64,000 nucleotides of DNA from Pseudoalteromonas aurantia (lineage in GTDB: Bacteria; Pseudomonadota; Gammaproteobacteria; Enterobacterales; Alteromonadaceae), in contig NZ_PNBY01000018.1 in the NCBI RefSeq assembly GCF_005886875.1, positions 1-64,000 on the forward strand. Reading direction: 5' to 3'. The notes under the pieces were generated by a model. The model was not told the origin of the DNA, did not search any database, and saw nothing but the letters and a program-made list of their open reading frames with translations. This document shows, piece after piece, positions 35,304 to 48,901 of the stretch; the stretch's first letter is position 1, and each line of letters starts with the position of its first letter. The position numbers and the translations under genes were made by a program.

Positions 35304-35829
35304 AATTATTGGTTCCTATTAGTCTCTCTTTACGTGAGTCTAGATAGGAGGAGATAGGTAGTAGAAGTGAGGTCTTGTTACCTCCCGCGATAACCTGTGA
35401 CCAGAAAAAAGTTAGCATTATAAACATAGGGTTAAAAACTACACATACCTACTCGGCTAGTGAGATTAAGCAGCTTTGTTAATTTTTTCACCTCCTCCAA
35501 AATGAGAGGATCCCTATTCATACTATAATCAGCATAATAAAAAATACCTTAGCCATCATTAAAATATCACGTATTAATACCTTTACTTTACGCATTTCAT
35601 AAATTTCAGCCGTAAGGAATTACTAACTCAGGGCAATGTCACATCATTATGCTGCTGTACAACAACTTATTCGCAAAATAGTTTACCCCTAACATTAAGG
35701 TGGAAATCACTGACTATCAAAACGTTATTCAAATGGTTCTTTAGACATTGAGTAACAAGCTCAATCGGATTTGAACTGCTTAGAAAAACATTCTCTCAAA
35801 GTAAAAGGTTGAACACTTAATACATACAA
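35304..35829. other. Intergenic region at the right side of the island
   Basis: About 525 bp between the efflux operon and the atp terminator. It holds the efflux promoter. Only a 29-codon minus-strand ORF, preceded by no good ribosome site, could be found, and it was not called. No integrase, tRNA or clear direct repeat marks the junction here. Confidence 0.5.
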
Positions 35830-35832
35830 ATA

Positions 35833-35864
35833 AAAAAGCCCATACCAAAAGGTGTGGGCTTTTT
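35833..35864 (-). terminator. Terminator of the atp operon
   Basis: AAAAAGCCCATACC, loop aaaa, GGTGTGGGCTTTTT: a 14-bp stem, with flanking A and T runs that make it usable on either strand. It lies 20 bp past the atpC stop. A decayed copy is present at 5294-5327. Confidence 0.93.
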
Positions 35865-35883
35865 AAACCAGATAGGTTTGTAT

Positions 35884-36300
35884 TTATTTGCGCAATTGAC
35901 GGATAACGCGTAGCTGAGCAATTGCTTCAGCCAGTTGTGCCGCGGCAGCTTGGTGGTCAAGCTCTGAAGCTGCCCCTGATGCCATTTGAGTTTGCGCTTC
36001 ACGCTTAGCTTCTTCAGCGGCTTGCTCATCTAGGTCTTCACCACGAATAGCAACGTCAGCAAGGACGGTTACTGTCTGTGGTTGAACTTCTAATGTGCCG
36101 CCAGCAACGTAGATTATCTCTTCGCTGCTGTCTGCTTTAACTAAACGTACCATACCAGGTTTTAGGCCAGTCAACAGTGGGGCGTGACCTGGGTGAATAC
36201 CCAACTCACCTTCACTACCTGTCACTTGAATTGTAGCGACGCTACCAGAGAATACACTCTGCTCTGCACTTACTACGTCAAGTTGTACTGTCATTGCCAT
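35884..36300 (-). CDS. atpC: F1 ATP synthase epsilon subunit
   Basis: A 138-aa protein, the usual length. The N-terminal beta-sandwich ([19 protein letters not shown]..., '[19 protein letters not shown]') is followed by the two-helix C-terminal hairpin (about 90-138). It is part of the central stalk and inhibits ATP hydrolysis. Last gene of the operon, 14 bp after atpD. A deleted second copy lies at 5343-5541. Confidence 0.97.
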   Translation of the reverse strand: MAMTVQLDVVSAEQSVFSGSVATIQVTGSEGELGIHPGHAPLLTGLKPGMVRLVKADSSEEIIYVAGGTLEVQPQTVTVLADVAIRGEDLDEQAAEEAKREAQTQMASGAASELDHQAAAAQLAEAIAQLRVIRQLRK

Positions 36301-36314
36301 AATAACCCCCTAAA

Positions 36315-38593
<2,279 letters not shown>

Positions 38594-38651
38594 GACTCTC
38601 TCTCCGAATCAAGGTGAGTGTTAGCGATAACACCCACCATGCATAACTAAA

Positions 38652-40193
38652 TTACCAAGTTTGCGTTGACTTGAACTTCTCAAGAAGTTCTTTCAACTGC
38701 GCTTCGATCTCGGCGTTGTAGTTACCTGTTTCATTGATTTGAGCCATTAGCTCTGCGTATGTGCTGTTTGCAAACCCAATTAGGCCTTCTTCGAAGTCAC
38801 CGATTTTCGCGATTTCGATGTCTTGTAGGAAGCCTTTCTCAGCTGCAAATAGAGACAGAGACATTTCAGCAACAGACATTGGTGCGTATTGTTTCTGCTT
38901 CATTAGCTCAGTTACGCGCTCACCATGCTCAAGTTGAGCACGAGTTGCATCGTCAAGGTCAGAAGCGAACTGAGAGAACGCCGCTAGTTCACGGTATTGA
39001 GCTAGCGCTAGACGGATACCACCACCTAGTTTCTTAACGATTTTCGTTTGCGCAGCACCACCAACACGAGATACCGAGATACCCGCATTTACTGCAGGAC
39101 GGATACCTGCGTTGAATAAGTCAGTTTCTAGGAAGATCTGACCATCGGTGATTGAGATAACGTTAGTAGGTACGAATGCAGAAACATCACCACCTTGAGT
39201 TTCAATGATAGGCAATGCTGTCAATGAACCTGTTTTACCTTTCACTTCACCGTTAGTGAACTTCTCTACGTAGTCAGCGTTTACACGCGATGCACGCTCT
39301 AGAAGACGCGAGTGAAGGTAGAATACGTCACCAGGGTATGCTTCACGACCTGGTGGACGCTTCAATAGCAATGAGATCTGACGATAAGCAACAGCTTGCT
39401 TAGACAGGTCATCATATACGATTAGTGCATCTTCACCGCGGTCACGGAAGTATTCACCCATAGTACAACCAGCAAATGGCGCTAAGAATTGAAGCGCTGC
39501 TGATTCTGAAGCTGATGCAACAACAACGATTGTGTTTTCAAGTGCACCATGTTCTTCAAGTTTACGTACTACGTTTGCAATCGTAGATGCTTTTTGACCA
39601 ACCGCTACGTACACACACTTAACGCCTGTGCCTTTTTGGTTGATGATTGCATCGATTGCTAGTGCAGTTTTACCAGTCTGACGGTCACCGATAACCAGCT
39701 CACGCTGACCACGACCAACTGGGATCATTGCATCGATAGACTTATAACCAGTTTGTACTGGCTCGTCTACTGATTGACGCTCGATTACGCCTGGTGCAAT
39801 TTTCTCAACTGGTTCAAAACCGTCGTTATCTAGTGCGCCTTTACCATCGATAGGCTGACCAAGTGTGTTTACAACACGACCAAGTAGACCACGACCAACA
39901 GGTACTTCTAGGATACGACCAGTAGATTGTACTTTTACGCCTTCTTTAAGGTCGGCGTAAGGACCCATTACTACTGCACCTACTGAGTCACGCTCAAGGT
40001 TTAGTGCGATAGCATAACGGTTGCCAGGAAGCTCGATCATCTCACCTTGCATACAGTCAGCTAGACCGTGGATGCGGATGATACCATCTGTAACAGATAC
40101 AATTGTACCTTCGTTACGTGCTTCACTTACAACTTCAAACTGCTCAATACGTTGTTTGATCAGCGCAGAAATTTCTGTGGAATTAAGTTGCAT
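38652..40193 (-). CDS. atpA: F1 ATP synthase alpha subunit
   Basis: A 513-aa protein starting [15 protein letters not shown]. This is preferred over an ATG two codons earlier because the family normally starts here and the GGGA ribosome site is then about ten bases away. Walker [14 protein letters not shown] and '[12 protein letters not shown]'-type regions are conserved. It forms the non-catalytic nucleotide sites of the F1 hexamer. Confidence 0.97.
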   Translation of the reverse strand: MQLNSTEISALIKQRIEQFEVVSEARNEGTIVSVTDGIIRIHGLADCMQGEMIELPGNRYAIALNLERDSVGAVVMGPYADLKEGVKVQSTGRILEVPVGRGLLGRVVNTLGQPIDGKGALDNDGFEPVEKIAPGVIERQSVDEPVQTGYKSIDAMIPVGRGQRELVIGDRQTGKTALAIDAIINQKGTGVKCVYVAVGQKASTIANVVRKLEEHGALENTIVVVASASESAALQFLAPFAGCTMGEYFRDRGEDALIVYDDLSKQAVAYRQISLLLKRPPGREAYPGDVFYLHSRLLERASRVNADYVEKFTNGEVKGKTGSLTALPIIETQGGDVSAFVPTNVISITDGQIFLETDLFNAGIRPAVNAGISVSRVGGAAQTKIVKKLGGGIRLALAQYRELAAFSQFASDLDDATRAQLEHGERVTELMKQKQYAPMSVAEMSLSLFAAEKGFLQDIEIAKIGDFEEGLIGFANSTYAELMAQINETGNYNAEIEAQLKELLEKFKSTQTW

Positions 40194-40207
40194 GCTCATT
40201 TTCCCAA

Positions 40208-40741
40208 TTACGATTGTAGCGAGGCCGCTAGGCGGTCAAGTTTGCCACGGACAGTTCCGTCAATAACGGTGTCACCAGCTTTGATCACAAGGCCGCTAAC
40301 TACGGCTTCGTCGATGCTACAATTCAGCTTAACTTTGCGTGCGAAACGTTTTTCAAGTGCCGCGACCAATTTGTCTTGCTGTTCACCAGCAAGTTCAGTT
40401 GCAGAAATCACGTCAACGTCGATTTCTTTGTCATATTCTGCTTTAAATTCAGCAAAAATATCAGCAACTGCTGGAATGGCGGCTAAACGCTCATTTTCGG
40501 CCATCAGCTTGATAAGATTCTGACCCTGTTCGTTGAGTTGCTCAGAACATACTTTCAGTAATACATCAGTTTGTTCTGCAGCAGTTGGCATGCTTGCAAG
40601 CAAAGAAGCCACTTGCTCATCACTGGCCACTTGGCCAGCGAAGAACAACATGTCATTCCAAGCGTCAACATTGCCTTTTTCAACAGCAAGTTCAAAAGCC
40701 GCTTTAGCGTATGGGCGAGCGATAGTAGTCAATTCAGACAT
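40208..40741 (-). CDS. atpH: F1 ATP synthase delta subunit
   Basis: A 177-aa protein ([19 protein letters not shown]). An upstream ATG gives MSM..., but the GGAGG site lies only two bases from it and eight from the chosen ATG, which also matches the family length. It links F1 to the b-subunit stalk. Confidence 0.96.
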   Translation of the reverse strand: MSELTTIARPYAKAAFELAVEKGNVDAWNDMLFFAGQVASDEQVASLLASMPTAAEQTDVLLKVCSEQLNEQGQNLIKLMAENERLAAIPAVADIFAEFKAEYDKEIDVDVISATELAGEQQDKLVAALEKRFARKVKLNCSIDEAVVSGLVIKAGDTVIDGTVRGKLDRLAASLQS

Positions 40742-40755
40742 GCTCATACCCTCCG

Positions 40756-41226
40756 TTACAGCTCAGCGACAAGTTTTTCAACGATGTCACTGTGTGCGGC
40801 TTGATTGATTTCACGCTCTAAAATCTTCTCAGCGCCAACCACTGCCAGAGTAGCAACTTGCTTACGCAGGTCCTCTGTCACACGGCTTCGCTCTGATTCA
40901 ACTTCAGAGTGTCCTTGAGCAATAATTTTTTCACGCTCTTGCTGACCACGAGTTGTCTCTTCGTCAACAATTAACGCTGCACGCTTTTTAGCTTGATCAA
41001 TGATATCAGCCGCTTGAGTTTTTGCTTCTGTCAACTGCTCTGCAGCTTCTAGACGCACACGTTCAAGTTCTTTTTCGGCTTTATCAGAGGCAGCTAAACC
41101 ATCTTCGATTTTTTTCTGGCGAGCTTCAATTGCACCATTTAGTGGTGGCCATACGAACTTCATACAAAATAATACGAAGACCGTAAACGCAATTAATTCA
41201 CCGATAAGAGTGGCGTTTAAGTTCAC
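40756..41226 (-). CDS. atpF: F0 ATP synthase b subunit
   Basis: A 156-aa protein. One N-terminal transmembrane helix ([20 protein letters not shown]) is followed by a long charged coiled-coil, the peripheral stalk. Standard length. It lies between atpE and atpH. Confidence 0.97.
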   Translation of the reverse strand: MNLNATLIGELIAFTVFVLFCMKFVWPPLNGAIEARQKKIEDGLAASDKAEKELERVRLEAAEQLTEAKTQAADIIDQAKKRAALIVDEETTRGQQEREKIIAQGHSEVESERSRVTEDLRKQVATLAVVGAEKILEREINQAAHSDIVEKLVAEL

Positions 41227-41267
41227 AACCGCTCCTCCTTAAATAGTAAGCTGTTCAAAAAGTTAAA

Positions 41268-41528
<261 letters not shown>

Positions 41529-41553
41529 TTAAAGTTAAAATATAAAATAAAAA

Positions 41554-42414
<861 letters not shown>

Positions 42415-42426
42415 TTATCCCAAAAG

Positions 42427-42807
42427 TTAATGATTAAAAAAAATCGGTGCCAACCATTGTGTGAACATCACCAGTATGTAACAGCAAAAAAATGGCAGTG
42501 CCATGACTGAAAAATACTTAAATACCAGTGCGAACAAACACACAGTCAGCAAAAACTTTAATCCATTGCCTCGTTTTATCGAGTCAAATACTTGCTCTGC
42601 TTTACTCGCCCCCATATATCTAAAGGCGTATAAAGCGAACACTAAGCTAGGCAGTACTGAGACTAGGCCTCCTGCTATTGCAGATGCCCCCGCATGCACT
42701 CCCCAAGCTATTAAAACTATTACTGCAGCGACGATTGCTACGATACCCTGAAGTAATACGCCTTTTAATGCGGCTCGTCTATACGGGCCAGCTAACGAAT
42801 GAGTCAC
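42427..42807 (-). CDS. atpI: ATP synthase assembly protein I
   Basis: A 126-aa protein with four hydrophobic segments, first gene of the atp operon, 15 bp before atpB. The position and the 'GAYRR...' then 'AAVIVLIAWG' helices match AtpI, which helps c-ring assembly. Sequence conservation in this family is low, so position is the main evidence. Confidence 0.9.
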   Translation of the reverse strand: MTHSLAGPYRRAALKGVLLQGIVAIVAAVIVLIAWGVHAGASAIAGGLVSVLPSLVFALYAFRYMGASKAEQVFDSIKRGNGLKFLLTVCLFALVFKYFSVMALPFFCCYILVMFTQWLAPIFFNH

Positions 42808-42900
42808 TTTTTATTAACCTTTATGACCTTAAACTTAATCAGGGTATGAAAACTGGCGAAATTATACTTATTTTTGGTGATTTTGCAACTTGAAGAGACG

Positions 42901-42929
42901 AATAGTGGCGCTTTTTCAGCACCACTATT
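42901..42929 (-). terminator. Stem-loop between parB and atpI
   Basis: AATAGTGG (42901-42908) pairs with CCACTATT (42922-42929), with inner GC/GC pairing, 14 bp after the parB stop. The T-rich flank is on the plus-strand side. It is a weak candidate terminator for the mnmG-rsmG-parAB transcript. The atp promoter should lie in 42808-42900. Confidence 0.5.
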
Positions 42930-42942
42930 GTTTATTTATTGG

Positions 42943-43893
42943 TCATTCTGGCGGTTGTTGCATGTCTGGATGAATGCGGCCCAAGATACCATCGAGTTCA
43001 TTCAAGCTAGTGTAAGAAATCACCAGCTTGCCTTTGCCACGATTATTATAGTTAATTTCCACTTTAGCGCCTAAATTTTCGCCTAATTGTTGCTCTAACA
43101 ATCTGACATCAGGGTCCTTTTCCTTTGTTTCTTTTTTGTCCACAGGCTCTAAAATACTGCGCACTAACCTCTCTGTTTCACGCACCGTTAAGGCTTTTGC
43201 GACAGCTGTTCGCGCCACCTCAGATTGCGCTTCGCCTGAGAGTGCTAATAGGCAGCGTGCATGGCCCATTTCTATATCGCCATGCTCCAACAATATTTTA
43301 ACATCATCATTGAGATTATTAAGACGTAACAGATTTGTCACCGTTGTACGCGACTTGCCCACCGCCTCGGCAACCTGTTGATGTGTTAATTCAAATTCGG
43401 TGAGTAAACGATGCAGTGCAACCGCTTCTTCCATGGCGTTTAAATCTTCGCGCTGAATATTTTCAATCAATGCTATCGCCACAGCCGCTTCGTCAGCGAC
43501 TTGCTTTAAAATACACGGCACCATACTTAGCTGAGCTAATTGCGCGGCACGCCAACGTCGTTCACCCGCAATGATCTCATAATCCGTATCACTAATGTGG
43601 CGCACCACAATCGGTTGTAAAATACCTTGAGAGCGAATTGACCCTGCCAACTCTTCTAACGCTTGTTCTGACATGTCTTTACGGGGCTGGTATTTACCTG
43701 GTCGTAAATATTCGATAGGTAACCGCTGCAACTCACCATCAACCGGCATGGTTGTTGTTGGTGGTTGGGGCTCACTTGTTTTACTGTCAGCCTCAGTTAT
43801 TTCACTTACCACCGGCTCAGATGAAGGAGCTGGTTTTGCTGAGCTTAGTAAGGCATCCAAACCTCGCCCTAAACCACGTTTTTTAACCGACAT
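42943..43893 (-). CDS. parB: Chromosome partitioning protein ParB
   Basis: A 316-aa protein starting MSVKKRGLGRGLDALL. It has the ParB/Srx CTPase motif region 'LRPGKYQPRKDMSEQALEELA', 'IIAGERRWRAAQLAQL', and a helix-turn-helix 'HQQVAEAVGKSRTTVTNLLRL'. The C-terminus is the dimerisation tail. It binds parS and loads ParB rings for origin segregation. It lies 15 bp after parA. No obvious parS palindrome was found nearby. Confidence 0.97.
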   Translation of the reverse strand: MSVKKRGLGRGLDALLSSAKPAPSSEPVVSEITEADSKTSEPQPPTTTMPVDGELQRLPIEYLRPGKYQPRKDMSEQALEELAGSIRSQGILQPIVVRHISDTDYEIIAGERRWRAAQLAQLSMVPCILKQVADEAAVAIALIENIQREDLNAMEEAVALHRLLTEFELTHQQVAEAVGKSRTTVTNLLRLNNLNDDVKILLEHGDIEMGHARCLLALSGEAQSEVARTAVAKALTVRETERLVRSILEPVDKKETKEKDPDVRLLEQQLGENLGAKVEINYNNRGKGKLVISYTSLNELDGILGRIHPDMQQPPE

Positions 43894-43908
43894 GTTATTA
43901 TTATCCTC

Positions 43909-44694
43909 TTAGGCAACCGCAGCAGATTGCTTTTCTTTTCGGCGTAGCATCTCTCCAGCTAACGCCAAATATGCTTTTGCACCACTGGATGCCCTATCGT
44001 AATACATCGCAGGTGCGCCAAAACTTGGCGCCTCAGCTAATCTCACATTACGTGGGATCACAGTGCGGTACACTTTTTCGCCAAAGTGTTGTTTCAGCTG
44101 TTCTGAAACATCATTGGCTAAACGATTGCGAGGATCATACATGGTGCGTAAAATCCCCTCAATCTGTAAATTCGGATTTACCAGCTTTGCCAGCTGAGTG
44201 ATCGTGTCCATCAATGCCGTTAACCCCTCTAGTGCGTAATATTCGCACTGCATAGGCACTAAAATAGAATCAGCCGCAGCCATTGCATTGACTGTCAGCA
44301 TATTCAGTGAGGGTGGACAATCAATAAAAATAAATTCATATTGATCTTGAATGGACTCGAGTGCATTTCTTAAGCGCACTTCGCGCGCAAAGAGCTCCAT
44401 CAATTTAACTTCCGCCGCGGTAACATCTCCGTTGGCAGCAATTAAATGATATTCACCCGACGTGTCTTTACTGATCACATCTGCTATCGCTGCTTCTTCT
44501 ATCAGCAAATCATAAATGGTGGGCACATCGCCATACTTATCAATACCACTGCCCATGGTTGCATTACCTTGTGGGTCTAGGTCAATAAGTAACACTTTAC
44601 GTTTGGTCGCAGCCATCGATGCGGCTAAATTTACAGCCGTGGTGGTTTTGCCAACGCCACCTTTTTGGTTTGCAATTGCAATAACTTTTGCCAC
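43909..44694 (-). CDS. parA: Chromosome partitioning ATPase ParA
   Basis: A 261-aa Soj-type protein. The deviant Walker A KGGVGKTTTAVNLA lies at the N-terminus, with 'LLIDLDPQGNATMGSG' and 'FIDCPPSLNMLTVNA'. It has no N-terminal DNA-binding extension, as expected for chromosomal ParA. It works with ParB in segregating the origin, which lies 3 kb away. Confidence 0.97.
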   Translation of the reverse strand: MAKVIAIANQKGGVGKTTTAVNLAASMAATKRKVLLIDLDPQGNATMGSGIDKYGDVPTIYDLLIEEAAIADVISKDTSGEYHLIAANGDVTAAEVKLMELFAREVRLRNALESIQDQYEFIFIDCPPSLNMLTVNAMAAADSILVPMQCEYYALEGLTALMDTITQLAKLVNPNLQIEGILRTMYDPRNRLANDVSEQLKQHFGEKVYRTVIPRNVRLAEAPSFGAPAMYYDRASSGAKAYLALAGEMLRRKEKQSAAVA

Positions 44695-44710
44695 AGTGTC
44701 CTCGGAAAGC

Positions 44711-45331
44711 TTAGTCTTTAGAAAGAATAATTAAATGTCGCTCAGCATCCAGTTCTGGAACTTCTAAGCTAATCTTTTGCTCAAAGTGCACACCTGTTGG
44801 CAAGCTGTCTAACTCTTGCTCAGGAAGTTGACCTTTTAGCGCAATAAAGCGACCAGAATTATCAATTAGGTGCTCACACCACTGCACCATATCTTGTAAT
44901 GATGCAAATGCGCGGCTAAGCACACCATCTAATTTAACACTTGGCAGATAATCTTCAACACGAGACTGAACAGGAGTGACATTATCTAAACCAAGTGCAT
45001 GTTTTACCTGCATTAAAAAACGAACTCGTTTACCAAGGCTATCAAGTAATACAAAGTGCGTATCAGGCAAAGCAATGGCCAATACGATGCCCGGTAATCC
45101 TGGACCCGTACCAACATCAATATACTGTTTGCCAGATAAGTGAGGGGCAACCATGAGTGAATCCATAATGTGTTTAACTACCATTTCACTCGGATTGCGT
45201 ACAGAGGTTAAATTGTAAGCTTTATTCCATTTGTCTAATAATTCAACATACTGCACTAGCTGCTGCTGTTGAAGTTCAGTAAGCGCAATATCCGTCTGCG
45301 CTAATAAAGAAGATAGTTGTCGATGTAACAC
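44711..45331 (-). CDS. rsmG: 16S rRNA (guanine-527-N7) methyltransferase
   Basis: A 206-aa GidB/RsmG protein. The SAM-binding motif '[18 protein letters not shown]' lies at about 67-84, with '[11 protein letters not shown]' further on. Normal length. It lies between mnmG and parA, as in many gammaproteobacteria. Confidence 0.97.
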   Translation of the reverse strand: MLHRQLSSLLAQTDIALTELQQQQLVQYVELLDKWNKAYNLTSVRNPSEMVVKHIMDSLMVAPHLSGKQYIDVGTGPGLPGIVLAIALPDTHFVLLDSLGKRVRFLMQVKHALGLDNVTPVQSRVEDYLPSVKLDGVLSRAFASLQDMVQWCEHLIDNSGRFIALKGQLPEQELDSLPTGVHFEQKISLEVPELDAERHLIILSKD

Positions 45332-45346
45332 GAGATCCCATTGCCG

Positions 45347-47236
45347 TTACGCTGACTTGCGCAACAGCCCTTGCTTTTTCAGATACACTAATAATAGCGA
45401 AATAGCTGCTGGGGTGATACCAGAAATACGAGAAGCTTGGCCAATGGTGTCTGGTCGAGCATCGGTTAGCTTCGCAACGACCTCATTTGATAGGCCACTT
45501 ACTTGGCTGTAATCAAACTCTTTTGGTAGTAATGACTCTTCATGACGCAATTGTTTGTTGATCTCATCTTGTTGACGCGCAATGTAACCTGCATACTTGG
45601 TTTGGATCTCAACTTGTTCTAATGCTTGAATATTGGTCGCATCAGATCCTAATCCTTCAATCCCCGTCAGATCATGATAATTGATCTCTGGGCGACGGAT
45701 AAGATCCTCCAAACTGGCTTCTCGTGTTAATGGCGTTTTAAGTAACGCGTTTACTTGATCGATGGCTGGATGATCTTTATGGATCCATGTTGCTTTTAAA
45801 CGCTGCGCTTCTTGTTCCATTACTTCAAGTTTGTTGTTAAATGCAGCCCATCTTTCATCATCAACTAAACCAAGCTCTCGGCCTTTTTCAGTCAAACGTA
45901 AATCAGCGTTATCCTCACGTAATAATAATCGGTATTCAGCACGACTAGTAAACATACGGTACGGTTCTTTGGTACCAAGCGTCGCTAAGTCGTCAATTAA
46001 TACACCTGTGTATGCTTGATCGCGGCGTGGTGTCCAAGCATCTTTACCTTGTATTTGTAATGCTGCGTTCATCCCAGCTATCAAGCCTTGCGCACCAGCT
46101 TCTTCATAACCGGTAGTGCCGTTTATTTGACCAGCAAAGAATAAACCATTAATAAATTTAGTTTCTAAAGATTGTTTTAAATCTCTAGGATCAAAAAAGT
46201 CGTACTCAATTGCATAACCAGGGCGACAGATATGGGCATTTTCGAAGCCTTTAATTGATTGCACAATGTGTAATTGCACATCAAAGGGTAAGCTGGTGGA
46301 AATGCCATTTGGATACAGCTCATAGGACGTTAACCCTTCAGGCTCTACAAATATTTGGTGCTTATCTTTGTCAGCAAATCGAACTATTTTATCTTCGATT
46401 GATGGACAGTACCTTGGGCCTATACCTTCAATAACGCCTGCATACATCGGAGAACGGTGTAAATTTTCACGGATCACATCATGCGTTTTTTCATTTGTGT
46501 AAGTGATATAACATGGGATCTGTTGTGGATGATCTGATTGTTTACCCATAAATGAAAATGTAGGGGTTGGCGTATCACCTGGTTGCGCTTGCATAACCGA
46601 GAAATCAACCGTTCGGGCATCAATACGTGGCGGTGTACCCGTTTTTAATCTATCAACACGAAATGGTAATTCACGTAACCTATCAGCAAGCGCTATCGAT
46701 GGTGGATCGCCTGCTCTTCCTCCTTTAAAGTTTTCCATGCCAATATGGATTTGGCCACCTAAAAATGTTCCCACTGTCAGTACCACAGAATGTGCACTGA
46801 AACGCAGTCCCATTTGAGTTACAACGCCTTTCACTTTATCTTGTTCAACGATTAAGTCATCACAAGATTGTTGGAAAATCTTTAGGTTATCTTGATTTTG
46901 CAAAATGGTTTGAATTTCAGCTTTGTATAAGACACGGTCAGCTTGAGCACGTGTTGCCCTTACCGCTGGTCCTTTAGACGAATTCAGAGTTCTAAATTGA
47001 ATACCCCCTTTGTCTATCGCTTTCGCCATAGCCCCGCCTAATGCATCAATTTCTTTTACTAAATGGCCTTTGCCAATACCACCTATTGCGGGGTTACATG
47101 ACATTTGACCCAGAGTATCCATATTGTGTGTTAACAATAAGGTGTTCATACCCATTCTAGCAGCAGCAAGGGCAGCTTCTGTACCTGCATGTCCGCCACC
47201 AACTACAATAACGTCAAAATGTTCATGATAAATCAT
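45347..47236 (-). CDS. mnmG: tRNA uridine-5-carboxymethylaminomethyl modification enzyme MnmG
   Basis: A 629-aa GidA protein. N-terminal FAD-binding '[20 protein letters not shown]', the conserved '[22 protein letters not shown]' region (given in parts), and the C-terminal '[12 protein letters not shown]' are all present. With MnmE it makes the cmnm5 modification at wobble uridine 34. It borders oriC directly. Confidence 0.98.
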   Translation of the reverse strand: MIYHEHFDVIVVGGGHAGTEAALAAARMGMNTLLLTHNMDTLGQMSCNPAIGGIGKGHLVKEIDALGGAMAKAIDKGGIQFRTLNSSKGPAVRATRAQADRVLYKAEIQTILQNQDNLKIFQQSCDDLIVEQDKVKGVVTQMGLRFSAHSVVLTVGTFLGGQIHIGMENFKGGRAGDPPSIALADRLRELPFRVDRLKTGTPPRIDARTVDFSVMQAQPGDTPTPTFSFMGKQSDHPQQIPCYITYTNEKTHDVIRENLHRSPMYAGVIEGIGPRYCPSIEDKIVRFADKDKHQIFVEPEGLTSYELYPNGISTSLPFDVQLHIVQSIKGFENAHICRPGYAIEYDFFDPRDLKQSLETKFINGLFFAGQINGTTGYEEAGAQGLIAGMNAALQIQGKDAWTPRRDQAYTGVLIDDLATLGTKEPYRMFTSRAEYRLLLREDNADLRLTEKGRELGLVDDERWAAFNNKLEVMEQEAQRLKATWIHKDHPAIDQVNALLKTPLTREASLEDLIRRPEINYHDLTGIEGLGSDATNIQALEQVEIQTKYAGYIARQQDEINKQLRHEESLLPKEFDYSQVSGLSNEVVAKLTDARPDTIGQASRISGITPAAISLLLVYLKKQGLLRKSA

Positions 47237-47336
47237 TTACGGGATCCTACTTAAAAATTACCGGTTCGATTTTGAAAGGATGCGTATTCTACCTAGAAAT
47301 ACTCAGAAGTGAAATGACTAAATAGTAACCAATGAG

Positions 47337-47655
47337 TAAAAAAGCTCAAAAGAGATCTTTTAATATAAATAAGATCTTTTTAAAGATCTTTATTAGATCT
47401 TACTACTAGTGATCCGCTTTTCTGTGAGTAAGGTGAAATACCTATTTAACAGCAAAGACTTAGATCAGATCAATTAGTGTGAATAGGATCGGATCAAGTG
47501 TCTGATAAGCTCTGATCAAAATGGCTCTTTATACACAGGGCGGGATCATCATATAATTATCCCAAGGATAACTATGGTTAGATCTGCAGTTAGATCAATG
47601 GTTATCCACAATATGATCTTAAAATCTATAAAAATGTGTATAACTTATGTGTAAA
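47337..47655. other. oriC: Chromosomal replication origin oriC
   Basis: This lies between mnmG and mioC, the enterobacterial oriC position. An AT-rich block with agatctttt-type repeats at about 47350-47402 resembles the E. coli 13-mers. DnaA boxes are TTATACACA at 47529-47537, TTATCCACA at 47602-47610, and TTATACACA on the minus strand at 47635-47643. About 15 GATC sites in some 320 bp, where one or two are expected, fit Dam/SeqA control. The usual R1 box position holds only a degenerate tgtgagtaa near 47422. Confidence 0.9.
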
Positions 47656-47668
47656 AGATCAATGAGAG

Positions 47669-48115
47669 CTACTGAGATACAGTAAGTGCATTACTAAATT
47701 GCGGTAACCAACTTAACGCAGTGTCTTCTGGAAGTGCTTCATCTAATACATTGATCTCTAAAACAGGCAACAAATTTGTTGCACCTTTATCTACCAATAA
47801 CTGTGCAATATTTTTTGCTGCATGGTTATACGTGTCATAGCTGGTATCACCCAACCCGACGACAGCAAATTGCTTAGAGCTCAAACTACTTTGCTGATTT
47901 ACTTGATCAATAAATGGCAATAAGTTCTCTGGATAATCACCTGCACCATAGGTTGAAGTTACGATTAACCAGTGATCATGTTCACACTGTGCCAAGTCAG
48001 GTTGCTCGTGTAAATTTGCAACAACCCCTTGACTTTCTAGGGCTTCTTTTAGTTGATCAGCAACATATTCAGCTGATCCCATTTGACTTCCAACGATGAT
48101 CTCTAATTGTGTCAT
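47669..48115 (-). CDS. mioC: Flavodoxin-like protein MioC
   Basis: A 148-aa FMN-binding flavodoxin fold. The phosphate loop is 'IVGSQMGSAEYVAD' at the N-terminus, followed by 'STYGAGDYPENL' and 'VGLGDTSYDTYN'. In E. coli mioC adjoins oriC and its transcription runs into the origin; the same orientation holds here. It is needed for biotin synthase activity in vitro. Confidence 0.95.
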   Translation of the reverse strand: MTQLEIIVGSQMGSAEYVADQLKEALESQGVVANLHEQPDLAQCEHDHWLIVTSTYGAGDYPENLLPFIDQVNQQSSLSSKQFAVVGLGDTSYDTYNHAAKNIAQLLVDKGATNLLPVLEINVLDEALPEDTALSWLPQFSNALTVSQ

Positions 48116-48861
48116 TATAATTGATCAAGTAATTTTAATGACGTCATCATATAGAGCCTGTGGAAGAAGTAAAGAGGTGCGTAAATTGATTGGATAAAAA
48201 ATAGCGTGCACTTTTTGCTCAATTTAAAGGTGTTTTTCTTAACTTGTTGTATTTAAATAAATTAATAAAATATTCCAAGCATCTTTTTAGTGGGCTTTGT
48301 GTGGATAAACTGAGTAAATCTTTGCGATAAGTTTATTCCTCAAGCACCTACTAAACACCATTTTAGTGTGTTTTGGCTATTTTTAGCTAGGTAATTGGCT
48401 ATGTGGACAACTTTGTTGTGAATAACGATCAAGTGATTGGTTTCGATCTATTTTTTAGATCTATAAAGTTAGATCAATATATTAAAATAATCTAAAAATG
48501 GCAGGATCTGATCTGTAATAACGATGCTGAGTACTCGGCTATAGAAAATTAGCCTGTTATTTACGCATGAAATATTGGTTTTTTACGTCCTGGAGCGCGT
48601 TTTTTCGCGTGTAGATCCAAAAACGGTGTTAATTCGAGCTGATATACATTTAAGTTATGGGATAAACCGGCCGCGTAAAAATAAGGTGTGGGCAGTACCG
48701 ATTGTGTAAGAAACGAATGTCCGATAAATATAGCTTACTTAGTAAGCTATATTTGAATATAAATACAGAGGGTTACGGTTACTTTAATGCGGTCAAAGTA
48801 TTTAGCTGATCATGTATCTAATGTTGTGTGTGAGTGGTCGAGAGAGTATTCGATGAGGTGT
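48116..48861. other. Intergenic between mioC and mnmE
   Basis: About 750 bp without a supportable gene. Apart from the DnaA-box/GATC cluster, it contains a palindrome near 48730 (tatagcttacttagtaagctata). The promoter of mioC must lie in its first 100 bp. Confidence 0.6.
48300..48515. other. Second DnaA-box and GATC cluster beside mioC
   Basis: On the other side of mioC: TGTGGATAA (48300-48308), TGTGGACAA (48402-48410, one mismatch), TGTGAATAA (48417-48425), then six GATC sites in about 90 bp at 48427-48515 within AT-rich sequence (gatctattttttagatct). This resembles a second, smaller oriC module. It may be an auxiliary part of the origin or a regulatory site for mioC. Confidence 0.65.
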
Positions 48862-48885
48862 AAAAAAGGGGAGTGCTCCCCTTAA
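48862..48885 (-). terminator. Terminator of mnmE
   Basis: GGGGAG (48868-48873), loop TG, CTCCCC (48876-48881), extended by AA/TT pairs. The stem is followed on the minus strand by TTTTTT (48862-48867). It is 20 bp past the mnmE stop. Confidence 0.92.
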
Positions 48886-48901
48886 TTTTGTTCGAAAGTG
48901 G

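Noticed and set aside
35435-35522. 29-codon minus-strand ORF at the island's right end containing GGAGGAGG
   Set aside because: The GGAGGAGG lies inside the frame and is not in front of a suitable start, so no translation start can be justified.
42943-45331. parS site near parAB
   Set aside because: Scanned by eye for the 16-bp parS palindrome around TTTCACGTGAAA. Several CACGTG cores exist in the window but none has the flanking arms.
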